The notes under the pieces: generated by a model | Seen by the model: the letters and a program-made list of their open reading frames with translations, nothing else | The model's database searches: none | What the model was told of the DNA's origin: nothing | Origin: UBA5359 sp028699365 [NCBI: bacterium] | GTDB taxonomy: Bacteria; UBP13; UBA5359 | Assembly: GCA_028699365.1 (NCBI GenBank) | Contig: JAQVUQ010000132.1 | Coordinates: 1 to 7,336, forward strand | Reading direction: 5' to 3' | Length of the DNA stretch: 7,336 bases | Translations under genes and position numbers: made by a program | Shown here: positions 1 through 5,846 of the stretch, piece by piece | Layout of the letters: the number at the start of each line of letters is the position of its first letter | Position numbering within the stretch: the first letter of the stretch is position 1

Positions 1-57
1 TTTTCTTGGCGAGGTGAAGAAGTAAGTTTTTACCCTACAACTTTCTGACATTCCACT

Positions 58-95
58 AAGGCCGCTATCCCGCTTCTCAAGCGGGATACGGCCTT
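58..95. repeat. Strong hairpin, 17-bp stem with a 3-nt loop
   Basis: The arms 58-75 and 79-95 are complementary over 17 base pairs with one bulged C at 65 and loop CTC (76-78). The core arms are TATCCCGCTT and AAGCGGGATA, extended by AAGGCCG and CGGCCTT. No clear T-run follows on either strand, so it is not a textbook intrinsic terminator, although it could still end transcription coming from either side. Because a good promoter (142-170) would transcribe straight through it on the minus strand, it may instead be a leader hairpin that hides or protects the start of a downstream gene outside the window. Confidence 0.8.
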
Positions 96-141
96 GCTTG
101 CCTCCGCTTTGCTGCCAAAGTCAGGTTATAATGCTTTGAAG

Positions 142-170
142 AGTGTAGCTAATTTAAAATTGTTTGTCAA
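142..170 (-). promoter_or_regulatory. Sigma-A/sigma-70-type promoter firing leftwards
   Basis: Read on the minus strand, TTGACA (165-170) is a perfect -35 box. It is followed after exactly 17 nt by TACACT (142-147), a good -10 box, with an AT-rich spacer. Transcription would begin near 135 and pass through the hairpin at 58-95 towards the window edge. It lies downstream of vapC on the same strand, so it should drive a separate gene beyond position 1. Confidence 0.55.
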
Positions 171-192
171 GCGCCCGCCCCCTGTCAGAGGA

Positions 193-235
193 GGTTGAGT
201 AGATTTTTCAACCCGGGATATAGTTGAACAGATTT
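193..235. repeat. Cluster of short related direct and inverted repeats
   Basis: GTTGAGTAGATTT (194-206) recurs as GTTGAACAGATTT (223-235) with two mismatches. The arms GGTTGA (193-198) and TCAACC (208-213) form a short inverted repeat between them. This could be a protein-binding site or the decayed end of a mobile element. The repeats are short enough that chance is a real alternative. Confidence 0.3.
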
Positions 236-304
236 GGTATTTATGGAACAGGCATCACGTATAACGTATAAGCCGTTTGAAGGAATTAATTGCTTTTTGT
301 TGAA

Positions 305-697
305 TCAGGCGTAAACTGAAAATCCGGCATCATCAAAATGCTTGTCAAATCCCAGATACTTATCTATACCGTTATTCCGCATTGTATGGAAACTGAGTGC
401 GTCAACGAGGCTGACCTTTGTGGGGTTTTCTCTCTCAAGATACTCTACCGCTGACTCGTGCATGTCATCATCGATCCAGATGATGGTAAAGCTGTGAACG
501 TCTCTTAAAAATCTTACGGCTATATCCAAGCCAAGCCTTCTCTGAAGCAAGGCTGCGGATTCGACGATTACGTAATTATGGGTGACTATCTCCTCATTGC
601 GCTCAAGCGCCAAGTTTAAAATACGCATTGCGTCATCATGATATTGATCATCTCGATCTGCAAGGGCATAGATACCGGAGGTATCAAGGAATATCAT
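305..697 (-). CDS. vapC: VapC-type PIN-domain ribonuclease toxin
   Basis: A 130-residue single PIN domain, the usual length for VapC toxins. VapC proteins are metal-dependent endoribonucleases that cut tRNA or rRNA and stop translation when not held by the VapB antitoxin. The acidic active site is complete: D5 in the opening LDTSG, E46 in the VESAALL helix, D99 in SLVDALSF, and D118 in GFDKHF with D122 close by. The ATG start at 697 overlaps the vapB stop as ATGA and has its own GGAGG (705-709) 7 nt upstream, so translation is coupled to the antitoxin. Nothing suggests damage, and this appears to be a functional toxin. The RNA target cannot be read from sequence. Family call is secure; the symbol is by family only. 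Confidence 0.9.
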   Translation of the reverse strand: MIFLDTSGIYALADRDDQYHDDAMRILNLALERNEEIVTHNYVIVESAALLQRRLGLDIAVRFLRDVHSFTIIWIDDDMHESAVEYLERENPTKVSLVDALSFHTMRNNGIDKYLGFDKHFDDAGFSVYA

Positions 698-924
698 CTG
701 AAGTCCTCCGACAGCGCTTCATCGTGACGAGCGGATATATCTGACCGCCCTGATGCCCCCGCACCAATAAATGACAAACTGGGGGATCTGTGCTGTTCAC
801 CCACTAATAGATGCTCCCGTAGAATATCCCTTGCAACAGCAGACATGGATTTGTGCCGTTTATGAGCTGTTTGCCTCAATGACGCATAAGTAGCATCATC
901 CAGTTGAAGTTGAGTGCGCACCAC
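694..924 (-). CDS. vapB: VapB-type ribbon-helix-helix antitoxin
   Basis: A protein of about 76 residues whose N-terminus reads RTQLQLDDATYASLRQTA, then a second helix around SAVARDILREHLL. This is the beta-strand plus two-helix layout of a ribbon-helix-helix DNA-binding domain. The C-terminal part (SFIGAGASGRSDISARHDE) is low-complexity and probably the flexible toxin-wrapping tail. Antitoxins of this class neutralise VapC and, with it, repress their own promoter. The frame is open from an ATG at 942, but I place the start at GTG 922-924. A perfect GGAGGTGATC Shine-Dalgarno (928-937) sits 8 nt before it, inside what would otherwise be coding sequence. A second GTG (919-921) is a close alternative. 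The stop overlaps the vapC start, giving the classic antitoxin-first operon. Confidence 0.85.
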   Translation of the reverse strand: MVRTQLQLDDATYASLRQTAHKRHKSMSAVARDILREHLLVGEQHRSPSLSFIGAGASGRSDISARHDEALSEDFR

Positions 925-927
925 ACC

Positions 928-937
928 GATCACCTCC
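928..937 (-). promoter_or_regulatory. Ribosome binding site that fixes the vapB start
   Basis: On the minus strand this reads GGAGGTGATC, a full match to the 16S rRNA 3' end. It lies downstream of the ATG codons at 942 and 939 but 8 nt before GTG 924, so it argues for the shorter VapB beginning with valine codons read as fMet. Confidence 0.75.
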
Positions 938-959
938 ATCATACTGATTGCACAATTAC

Positions 960-987
960 ATTATACCATCATGATGTAAATCTACAA
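960..987 (-). promoter_or_regulatory. vapBC promoter with operator palindrome in the spacer
   Basis: Minus-strand -35 TTGTAG (982-987), a 16-nt spacer and a perfect -10 TATAAT (960-965) stand just upstream of vapB, with transcription expected to start near 953. The spacer holds a perfect 10-bp palindrome, CATCATGATG (967-976). This is where a VapBC repressor complex would block RNA polymerase. That role is inferred from how such modules normally autoregulate. Confidence 0.65.
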
Positions 988-1022
988 ATGTTAATGAATA
1001 GATTTATCAAATCTGGTATAAT
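960..1022. repeat. Nested inverted repeats around the vapBC promoter
   Basis: Two separate 8-bp inverted repeats share almost the same centre near position 991. The outer pair is ATTATACC (960-967) and GGTATAAT (1015-1022); the inner pair is TAAATCTA (977-984) and TAGATTTA (999-1006). The outer left arm includes the vapBC -10 box and the right arm repeats it on the other strand. A smaller AGATTT/AAATCT repeat lies at 1000-1014. The layout fits cooperative operator binding or a relic of a recombination event. Confidence 0.5.
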
Positions 1023-1101
1023 ATTTTTGGATGTTGTAAGCGACAGAGGGCTCAGACCAAGAATCAAAGAGCGTATATTGAAGGAGGCAATTGCTCTTTG
1101 A
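1021..1101 (+). pseudogene. C-terminal remnant of an MNT-type nucleotidyltransferase antitoxin
   Basis: On the plus strand the frame reads DVVSDRGLRPRIKERILKEA, then IAL and a TGA stop at 1099-1101. This is the characteristic ending of minimal nucleotidyltransferase (MNT, MntA-like) proteins, in which a 'VDLV...LKPRIKERILKE' helix closes the domain. The whole catalytic N-terminus, including the expected GSxARG and DxD motifs, is missing: upstream of about 1021 the frame runs into the vapBC promoter and antisense vapB. In intact modules the MNT protein inactivates its HEPN toxin partner by nucleotidylating it. Here only the last 25 or so of roughly 100 codons survive, directly before the hepT remnant with the usual stop/start overlap. 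Not functional. Identification rests on motif memory, with no database search. Confidence 0.7.
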
Positions 1102-1258
1102 GAAGCGATTACGAACGTCTTCTTGATATAATGTCCTTGTACATCAGTATTTCGGCATCGATCCTCAGGAAATATGGTCCACGGTTGAAAAAGACATCCC
1201 TCTTCTGAAAAGCCTGATTTCTAATATCATCAACGCAGGCAATGGAACCAGCCTCTAG
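1098..1258 (+). pseudogene. hepT: HepT-like (DUF86 HEPN) toxin gene with internal deletion
   Basis: The first codons (TTG 1098, then RSDYERLLDI) match the start of DUF86/HepT toxins. From 1130 a different frame reads NVLVHQYFGIDPQEIW and continues through STVEKDIPLLKSLISNII to a TAG at 1256-1258, which is the C-terminal half of the same family. The join near 1128-1130 drops roughly 60-75 internal residues and shifts the frame. It leaves a tyrosine codon where the catalytic arginine of the HEPN R-N-x3-H motif should be, although the histidine is kept. HepT proteins are ribonuclease toxins; this copy is inactive by frameshift and by loss of the arginine. It overlaps the end of the MNT remnant, as in an intact two-gene module. 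Confidence 0.8.
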
Positions 1259-1288
1259 AACCATCCCGTAATTACCGTTATTCTCATT

Positions 1289-3829
1289 TCAGACTGTATA
1301 AGCCTCAAAGAACCCCTTTTCTTCTTTAGCCCCTTCCGAAAAAGCCAGCAACAGCGGTTCCTCACGGTGCCGGTAAGTAACAAGGTGCAACCCTTGACAT
1401 TCGCTTGTAGATACAGTCTTACCGTCAATTACCACTTTGGCATGCTTATCCAAGGCTATCTCTCCGGGGGTGCCAGCCCTGCCGTGCAGATAGAACCTGT
1501 TTCGCTCTCCATCCGCCGGCACCATCTCGCTGCTGCAATAAACCAGACGGATTCCGCTCTCCAGCACGGTATCCATAACCAGGCATCTGGCTTCATGCGG
1601 CTGCAGCTCTATGTCGAAGCTGACCCGCAGGCCATTCCGGCGCGGCACGCTGATGCGGCTGGCACCGTACTGTCCGGTTACATTCATCAAGGTCAGAAAC
1701 GAAGTTTCCGCACCGCGCCGCAACAACAGGCCGTGCAGCCAGTTACCTTCAACAATCAGATCGCTGTTCCCGTCCATGATGCTGTCCAGCACTTCCGCCC
1801 AGAGCTTTAAGCCGGCGGCACTGGTAAAGCTCATGTCTATCCCGGCTACGATGACCTGCCCTCTGTCTGCCGGCAGGCGACTGATGACGGGACGATCCTG
1901 GTACGTAGCTAGCGCCTGACTGCCGGCAGGATAATCATGCACCCAGATCCAGCCGTTGACGCCGCACTTATCCTCCTGACCGAAGCCCACAACTCTGGTG
2001 CCGTAATCCATGATCCGGCTGCCGGCCGGGCGTATCTGCTCCTGCAGCTTTACTCCCAGTCTGTCCGCCAGACGGGTATCGGTCTCTCCCTGAAGATCGG
2101 TGACTGGTATAGTCGGGTAAAAGACGCAACTTCCACCGTTATCCAGATGCTCCAGCAGGTAATCTACTGCTTCTCTCTCCAGGCTGCCGGTGCAGGGCAC
2201 GATGAGGCTGCCCTCACCGGGCCGGCGATTGGGATTGACCAGCTCCAGCATGTCCCAACTCCGATTCAAACGGCTCAGCAATATGGTCGCTTCTTTGGTT
2301 TTGCTCCAGACTCCTGCCCTGGCCGGCACCGTCTGTTTGGAGACTCCCTCGTAGCCGTCCAGCCAGTCATGCCCGGACGCACTCTCGCCTCTGTCCAGGA
2401 CGGGCTCGGCATCAAAGGTCTCGCCTCCGGGAACGGCTCTGTCCTGCCGGGCGGCATCCTCCAGTTGTGCCGGCATCCCCAGGAAATCGAGTTGGCGCTG
2501 TCCGGGGGTATAAGCTACGGTAATACCGGCTGCAGGCTGAGCTGCAATAAGCTCCTTTTCCCAGCCCTGAGCAAATTGATAAAAGCGCTTCTGGCTGTGC
2601 CGGCTCCAGTTCAGCTTCCCTTCCACATCCAGGCTGGAGTTCTCCCAGTAATACGGTCCGTCTATGGTATCTTCATAGGGACTGTTGCCTGCGGCATAGG
2701 GATAAATGACAAACCCTGACAGGCCTCTTCCCAGCCCCAGGCGCATCAGCACTTCCCAGTTGATCTGAGAACGGCAAAGCCGTGCTATGTACCAAGCGGC
2801 GTTGATCTCCAGCGACATGGCCGGTCCTCCCCAGGGACTGGATTTGACCAGTTCCATGCCGATGGCGGGGTTGGCTATGCCGTCAAGATCCATTATCCTG
2901 TCGGAGTAGGTATGGCAGGCGGTGAAGCCTGTCTGCCCTCTCTCTTTGAGCTCTCTGCCAAAGCCGGCATGATCGCCGTGCCCGTAGTAACCGGCCACCG
3001 GTTCATTGAAGACTATGGGCACCCGGATGCCGTCTTCCCTGGCCCAGTCGGCCAGTTGCGCTCCCCAGTCGGCAAAGAACCATCTCTTGAACTCCATCCA
3101 GTCCAGGCCGCGGTTCCTGCCTCCCGGAGAAGAGGGATAACTGCGAGGTGCTTCTATCTCGCTGAAGCTCTTATAGCCTGCGGCGTATCTCTCATTAACG
3201 GCTGCTATATCCTGATTATACTTCTTCTGCAGCCAGTTGGGCCAGGTCTGCCCCAATACCGTGGGATCGTAAAGGGAGTTGAGCATCCCGTAGCTCCAGG
3301 CGGCGGACAGCTCGTTGTCTGGCTGAAGGAGGACGACCGGGCCGCCCCGGTGGATATCGTATTCGGCTATCAGGGGCACTATCCGCTTATACCACCAGCG
3401 CACATAGCTCCGATACAGGGGCTCTCCTTCGGCCGGTACTGGTCTGCCGGTAGCGATCTGCCCGTCGCTTCTGCGGCTCATGGTCTCGGGGTGATCCCGA
3501 AAAAGCCACTCGGGGAAACCGCCGCAGCGCAGTTCGCTGTTGACAAAAGGGCCGGGGCGAGCGATCAGCTTCAGCCCGCTCTCCGCCGTCATATCCAGAA
3601 AGAGCCGCAGGTTCCTCTCCGGCATTGTCCGGCCGTCGAGGTCTACCTGCCCTTCCTGCGGTTCATGCCAGTACCAGGGCATATATGAGGAGACTGTATT
3701 CAGTCCTCCGTCCACCGCTTTATTCAGCCTGTCTCTCCAGGCGCTCTGCGGCAGGCGAAAATACTGGATCTCTCCGCCTAATAGTATAAAGGGTTTCCCG
3801 TTTACAATAAGATGTTTATCACTATTCAC
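1289..3829 (-). CDS. GH35-like clan GH-A glycoside hydrolase (beta-galactosidase-like)
   Basis: An 846-residue enzyme. The opening GKPFILLGGEIQYFRLP, then WRDRLNKAVDGGLNTVSSYM and PWYWHEP, is the family 35 beta-galactosidase TIM-barrel signature, continued by LIARPGPFVNSEL near residue 88. The probable acid/base is E173 in LLQPDNELS, matching the QIENE of classical GH35. E341 in AMSLEIN is a candidate nucleophile. After the barrel (to about 430), residues 510-685 resemble the alpha/beta trimerisation-type domain of large bacterial galactosidases, and a beta-rich tail follows. There is no signal peptide, so it should act in the cytoplasm on imported substrate. It starts with GTG at 3829, overlapping the isomerase stop by 8 nt, and is the last gene of the operon. 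True substrate unknown: galactoside is the family default only. Confidence 0.8.
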   Translation of the reverse strand: MNSDKHLIVNGKPFILLGGEIQYFRLPQSAWRDRLNKAVDGGLNTVSSYMPWYWHEPQEGQVDLDGRTMPERNLRLFLDMTAESGLKLIARPGPFVNSELRCGGFPEWLFRDHPETMSRRSDGQIATGRPVPAEGEPLYRSYVRWWYKRIVPLIAEYDIHRGGPVVLLQPDNELSAAWSYGMLNSLYDPTVLGQTWPNWLQKKYNQDIAAVNERYAAGYKSFSEIEAPRSYPSSPGGRNRGLDWMEFKRWFFADWGAQLADWAREDGIRVPIVFNEPVAGYYGHGDHAGFGRELKERGQTGFTACHTYSDRIMDLDGIANPAIGMELVKSSPWGGPAMSLEINAAWYIARLCRSQINWEVLMRLGLGRGLSGFVIYPYAAGNSPYEDTIDGPYYWENSSLDVEGKLNWSRHSQKRFYQFAQGWEKELIAAQPAAGITVAYTPGQRQLDFLGMPAQLEDAARQDRAVPGGETFDAEPVLDRGESASGHDWLDGYEGVSKQTVPARAGVWSKTKEATILLSRLNRSWDMLELVNPNRRPGEGSLIVPCTGSLEREAVDYLLEHLDNGGSCVFYPTIPVTDLQGETDTRLADRLGVKLQEQIRPAGSRIMDYGTRVVGFGQEDKCGVNGWIWVHDYPAGSQALATYQDRPVISRLPADRGQVIVAGIDMSFTSAAGLKLWAEVLDSIMDGNSDLIVEGNWLHGLLLRRGAETSFLTLMNVTGQYGASRISVPRRNGLRVSFDIELQPHEARCLVMDTVLESGIRLVYCSSEMVPADGERNRFYLHGRAGTPGEIALDKHAKVVIDGKTVSTSECQGLHLVTYRHREEPLLLAFSEGAKEEKGFFEAYTV

Positions 3830-4718
3830 AGAGATATCCGCCTTTAATCAAACTGCTATAGCGTCTGAGGTTCTCCAGTCCTATCTCCAGAGCCTGGCGG
3901 TTATCTTCCATGCCCTCGAACTCTATTGAGAGATAGCCGTCATAACCGGCATCCTTCAAGGCCTTGATGCAGCCTGCCGTATCAACATTGCCGTGCCCTA
4001 TGATGGAGCCCCGCAGACAATTGCCGCCTCTGGAGCTGAACCATCCCGTACCCGGGTCAGCCTCAGCCGGTTTGATATGAAAGTCCTTGGCATGAGCGTG
4101 AATGGCATGAGGCGCCATACGGGTTACGGCCCGCAGAGGATCGTCATCGGCACAGAGGAAGTTGCCTATATCCACCAGCCAGCCGAAGTTGGCATGGTTT
4201 ATCTCTTCATACAACACGGCACAGCGCTCGCTGTCCTGGATAAGAAAGCCGTGGTTCTCCACCATGGTCCTGATGCCTTTATCCGCTGCATACTCCGTTA
4301 CCGCCCGGCATCCGTTGGCTACATCGGGCAGAATTTCAAGGAACTCCGCCAAACCCTTATCGCCGCCTTCTATTCCCCTGGTGGCGTCATGGCGCATACG
4401 AGGTGCTCCCAGAATAGCGGCTGTATCCACCTCACCTTTAAGACGCTCCACCTCATCCTGCCAGTTACCGCCATTGGGCGGGGTGATGAAATCGGCAATG
4501 ATGGTGTAGCTGATTATCGGCAATCCGGCCTCGGCGCAGGCGTTCTTAACTCTGGCTGCCAGGGCTGCGGTATCCGTTTCTCCTTCCGGCAGCTTGAGCC
4601 CGGAAAACTCTATCCCGTCAAAGCCCAGCTCTGCCGTGGCCTTGATTAGCCCGAAGATATCCATCGTGCCCTCGGTAAGATAACGTGAGAAACTGTAAGA
4701 ACTGACGCTGATTTTCAT
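3822..4718 (-). CDS. Sugar isomerase/epimerase, AP-endonuclease-2 TIM-barrel family
   Basis: A 298-residue xylose-isomerase-like TIM barrel (PF01261 type), typical in length for this family of cytoplasmic divalent-metal sugar isomerases, epimerases and 3-keto-glycoside lyases. The barrel strands are visible: LGFDGIEFSG (31-40), the metal ligand E154 in MVENHG, D183 in LVDIGNF, H209 in HAHAKDFH, GHGNVD (241-246) and E266 in SIEFEG. All four expected metal ligands are present, so it should be active. The frame is open to ATG 4757, but ATG 4716-4718 is preceded at 5 nt by GGAGG (4724-4728), giving the conserved start MKISVSSYSF. The preceding UroD-like gene ends 35 nt upstream, and the glycosidase overlaps its end by 8 nt. 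Pairing with a Gfo/Idh oxidoreductase suggests it handles a keto-sugar intermediate. Confidence 0.85.
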   Translation of the reverse strand: MKISVSSYSFSRYLTEGTMDIFGLIKATAELGFDGIEFSGLKLPEGETDTAALAARVKNACAEAGLPIISYTIIADFITPPNGGNWQDEVERLKGEVDTAAILGAPRMRHDATRGIEGGDKGLAEFLEILPDVANGCRAVTEYAADKGIRTMVENHGFLIQDSERCAVLYEEINHANFGWLVDIGNFLCADDDPLRAVTRMAPHAIHAHAKDFHIKPAEADPGTGWFSSRGGNCLRGSIIGHGNVDTAGCIKALKDAGYDGYLSIEFEGMEDNRQALEIGLENLRRYSSLIKGGYLCE

Positions 4719-4753
4719 TGTGTCCTCCCTCTGTTTGATCTTAATCCGCTTCA

Positions 4754-5833
4754 TCATGCCTGCACCTTACGTGACATCTCCAGAAAGGCTGTTATATTGC
4801 CTTCGGGCGTATCCGGGTCCACACCGCTACAACCGATATTATAATTGCTCTTCAAATCCCGGCACATTTCCTCCAACCGGAATTTCACGCTTGATGGAGA
4901 ATCGGCTAAAAGCCTGGCAGGAGAGTAATAGGCCGTGATGGCAACGTCCGGGAAAAGCTGTCTGGCCAGACGCAAATCCGTACCGTCTCCCAGTTGCAGT
5001 TGCCTTACTCGCGGTATCTGACTGAACAGATTAAGAAGGTGCGTTGAAGGCCCGCATGAGTGAATAATTGCTTCCGTATACCCATCCATCACTTCCTGAT
5101 ACATCGGCAGCAGTAATCTCTGATAAAGCCCCGGAGAGAGCATAGTAGCCGCACAGTCACCAAAATGCAACTTGGTTCCCGTCCATCCCATACGAAGACA
5201 GATATTGATCCATAGATTGTTATATTGGCGCATTATCCAGCTCAAAATTGCCCGGGCCAATTCCTCTTCCAGCATCATTATCTCGATGATACGCTCTCCC
5301 ATAAGACGAAAAGCCGTAGTGTAAGGGGTGTGCATAACCAAAAAACTTTGTTTACCATCTATTCCATCTCTATGCACCCCCTGAAGGTGATCCACCCTCT
5401 CTCCAGGAAAAGCTCTTTGCAACAACTCTATCTGCCGCAGAAAATCCTGATAGACAGGGTTACGATCCCAATCCAGATCCGACAGTGCTTCCATATCCGA
5501 CAGGTTATTGATATTTGCCAAAGGTTTATCAGGTGTCCAAACTGATTCCTCTCCCTGATATACAAATCGCCCGCCAAGAGCACCGTTCATAAAATCAAGC
5601 GGCTGTATTCCTACGCCGATAACCGGTTTCGGATCAGGATTCCCCAGGCCGTAAGTGCCAAACAGCCTATGATAGCCCCGGGCTACTTTACGTTCCTGCT
5701 CAATACGATAGAACGGATCGCGGTAATAGCGTTCTCCGTAGTCAGCGTCGAACTCTCTGGTATAGTACTTGGGATGAAAAGAGAGCGTTATCAAGTTATC
5801 GAAGCTTACCGGAATAAATCTTTCTTCAGCCAT
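4754..5833 (-). CDS. UroD/MtaA-superfamily protein, putative methyltransferase
   Basis: A 359-residue protein with the uroporphyrinogen-decarboxylase fold (PF01208 type). The central FGDCAATMLSPGLYQRLLLP (224-243) corresponds to the family's GD...LISPxxF...LPYY segment. It lacks the MRQAGR motif of true HemE, so it is not a haem-synthesis decarboxylase. It keeps H258-x-C260 in IIHSCG and C335 in NIGCSGVDPDTPEGN, the H-x-C...C zinc signature of MtaA/MtbA-like methyltransferases, which move methyl groups to a thiol via zinc. This makes methyl transfer plausible, but no corrinoid protein is visible here, so donor and acceptor are unknown. ATG 5833 is preceded by AGGAAG at 5 nt. The gene follows the oxidoreductase by 13 nt and sits inside a sugar operon, which is unusual. 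No signal peptide or membrane segment is seen. Confidence 0.75.
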   Translation of the reverse strand: MAEERFIPVSFDNLITLSFHPKYYTREFDADYGERYYRDPFYRIEQERKVARGYHRLFGTYGLGNPDPKPVIGVGIQPLDFMNGALGGRFVYQGEESVWTPDKPLANINNLSDMEALSDLDWDRNPVYQDFLRQIELLQRAFPGERVDHLQGVHRDGIDGKQSFLVMHTPYTTAFRLMGERIIEIMMLEEELARAILSWIMRQYNNLWINICLRMGWTGTKLHFGDCAATMLSPGLYQRLLLPMYQEVMDGYTEAIIHSCGPSTHLLNLFSQIPRVRQLQLGDGTDLRLARQLFPDVAITAYYSPARLLADSPSSVKFRLEEMCRDLKSNYNIGCSGVDPDTPEGNITAFLEMSRKVQA

Positions 5834-5846
5834 TTCGTCTTCCTCT

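Larger units (their letters stand above)
1..304. other. Non-coding, AT-rich flank downstream of vapBC
   Basis: I see no convincing complete gene here. The stretch contains a very strong hairpin (58-95), a near-consensus minus-strand promoter (142-170), and a small cluster of related GTTGA/TCAAC motifs (193-235). Together these look like the untranslated leader of a minus-strand gene lying beyond position 1, or the outer border of an insertion element. Composition is more AT-rich than the glycoside operon to the right. A seven-codon open tail on the plus strand (2-25, ending TAA) could be the end of another gene but is too short to call. Confidence 0.5.

Noticed and set aside
2-25. Possible C-terminal tail FLGEVKK-stop of a plus-strand gene entering from the left
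   Set aside because: Seven codons are too few to distinguish from chance, and there is a competing reading of the region as a minus-strand leader.
904-1020. N-terminal part of the plus-strand frame leading into the MNT remnant
   Set aside because: It is antisense to vapB and its promoter, and its HHTDHLHHTD-type translation has no resemblance to a nucleotidyltransferase. Only the part after about 1021 looks like real ancestral coding sequence.
1367-3929. Several long plus-strand open frames opposite the glycosidase (1367-1810, 1611-1919, 1937-2719, 2912-3688, 3540-3929)
   Set aside because: They lie antisense to a gene with clear catalytic motifs, their translations show no recognisable domains, and they lack good ribosome binding sites. 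They are open because of the codon bias of the real gene.
3993-4649. Plus-strand open frames opposite the isomerase (3993-4649, 4162-4509)
   Set aside because: Antisense to a gene with complete metal ligands; no domain, no ribosome binding site.
4754-5833. Uroporphyrinogen decarboxylase HemE of haem synthesis
   Set aside because: The diagnostic N-terminal RQAGR motif is absent, no haem genes are nearby, and the H-x-C...C metal signature points to the methyltransferase side of the superfamily.
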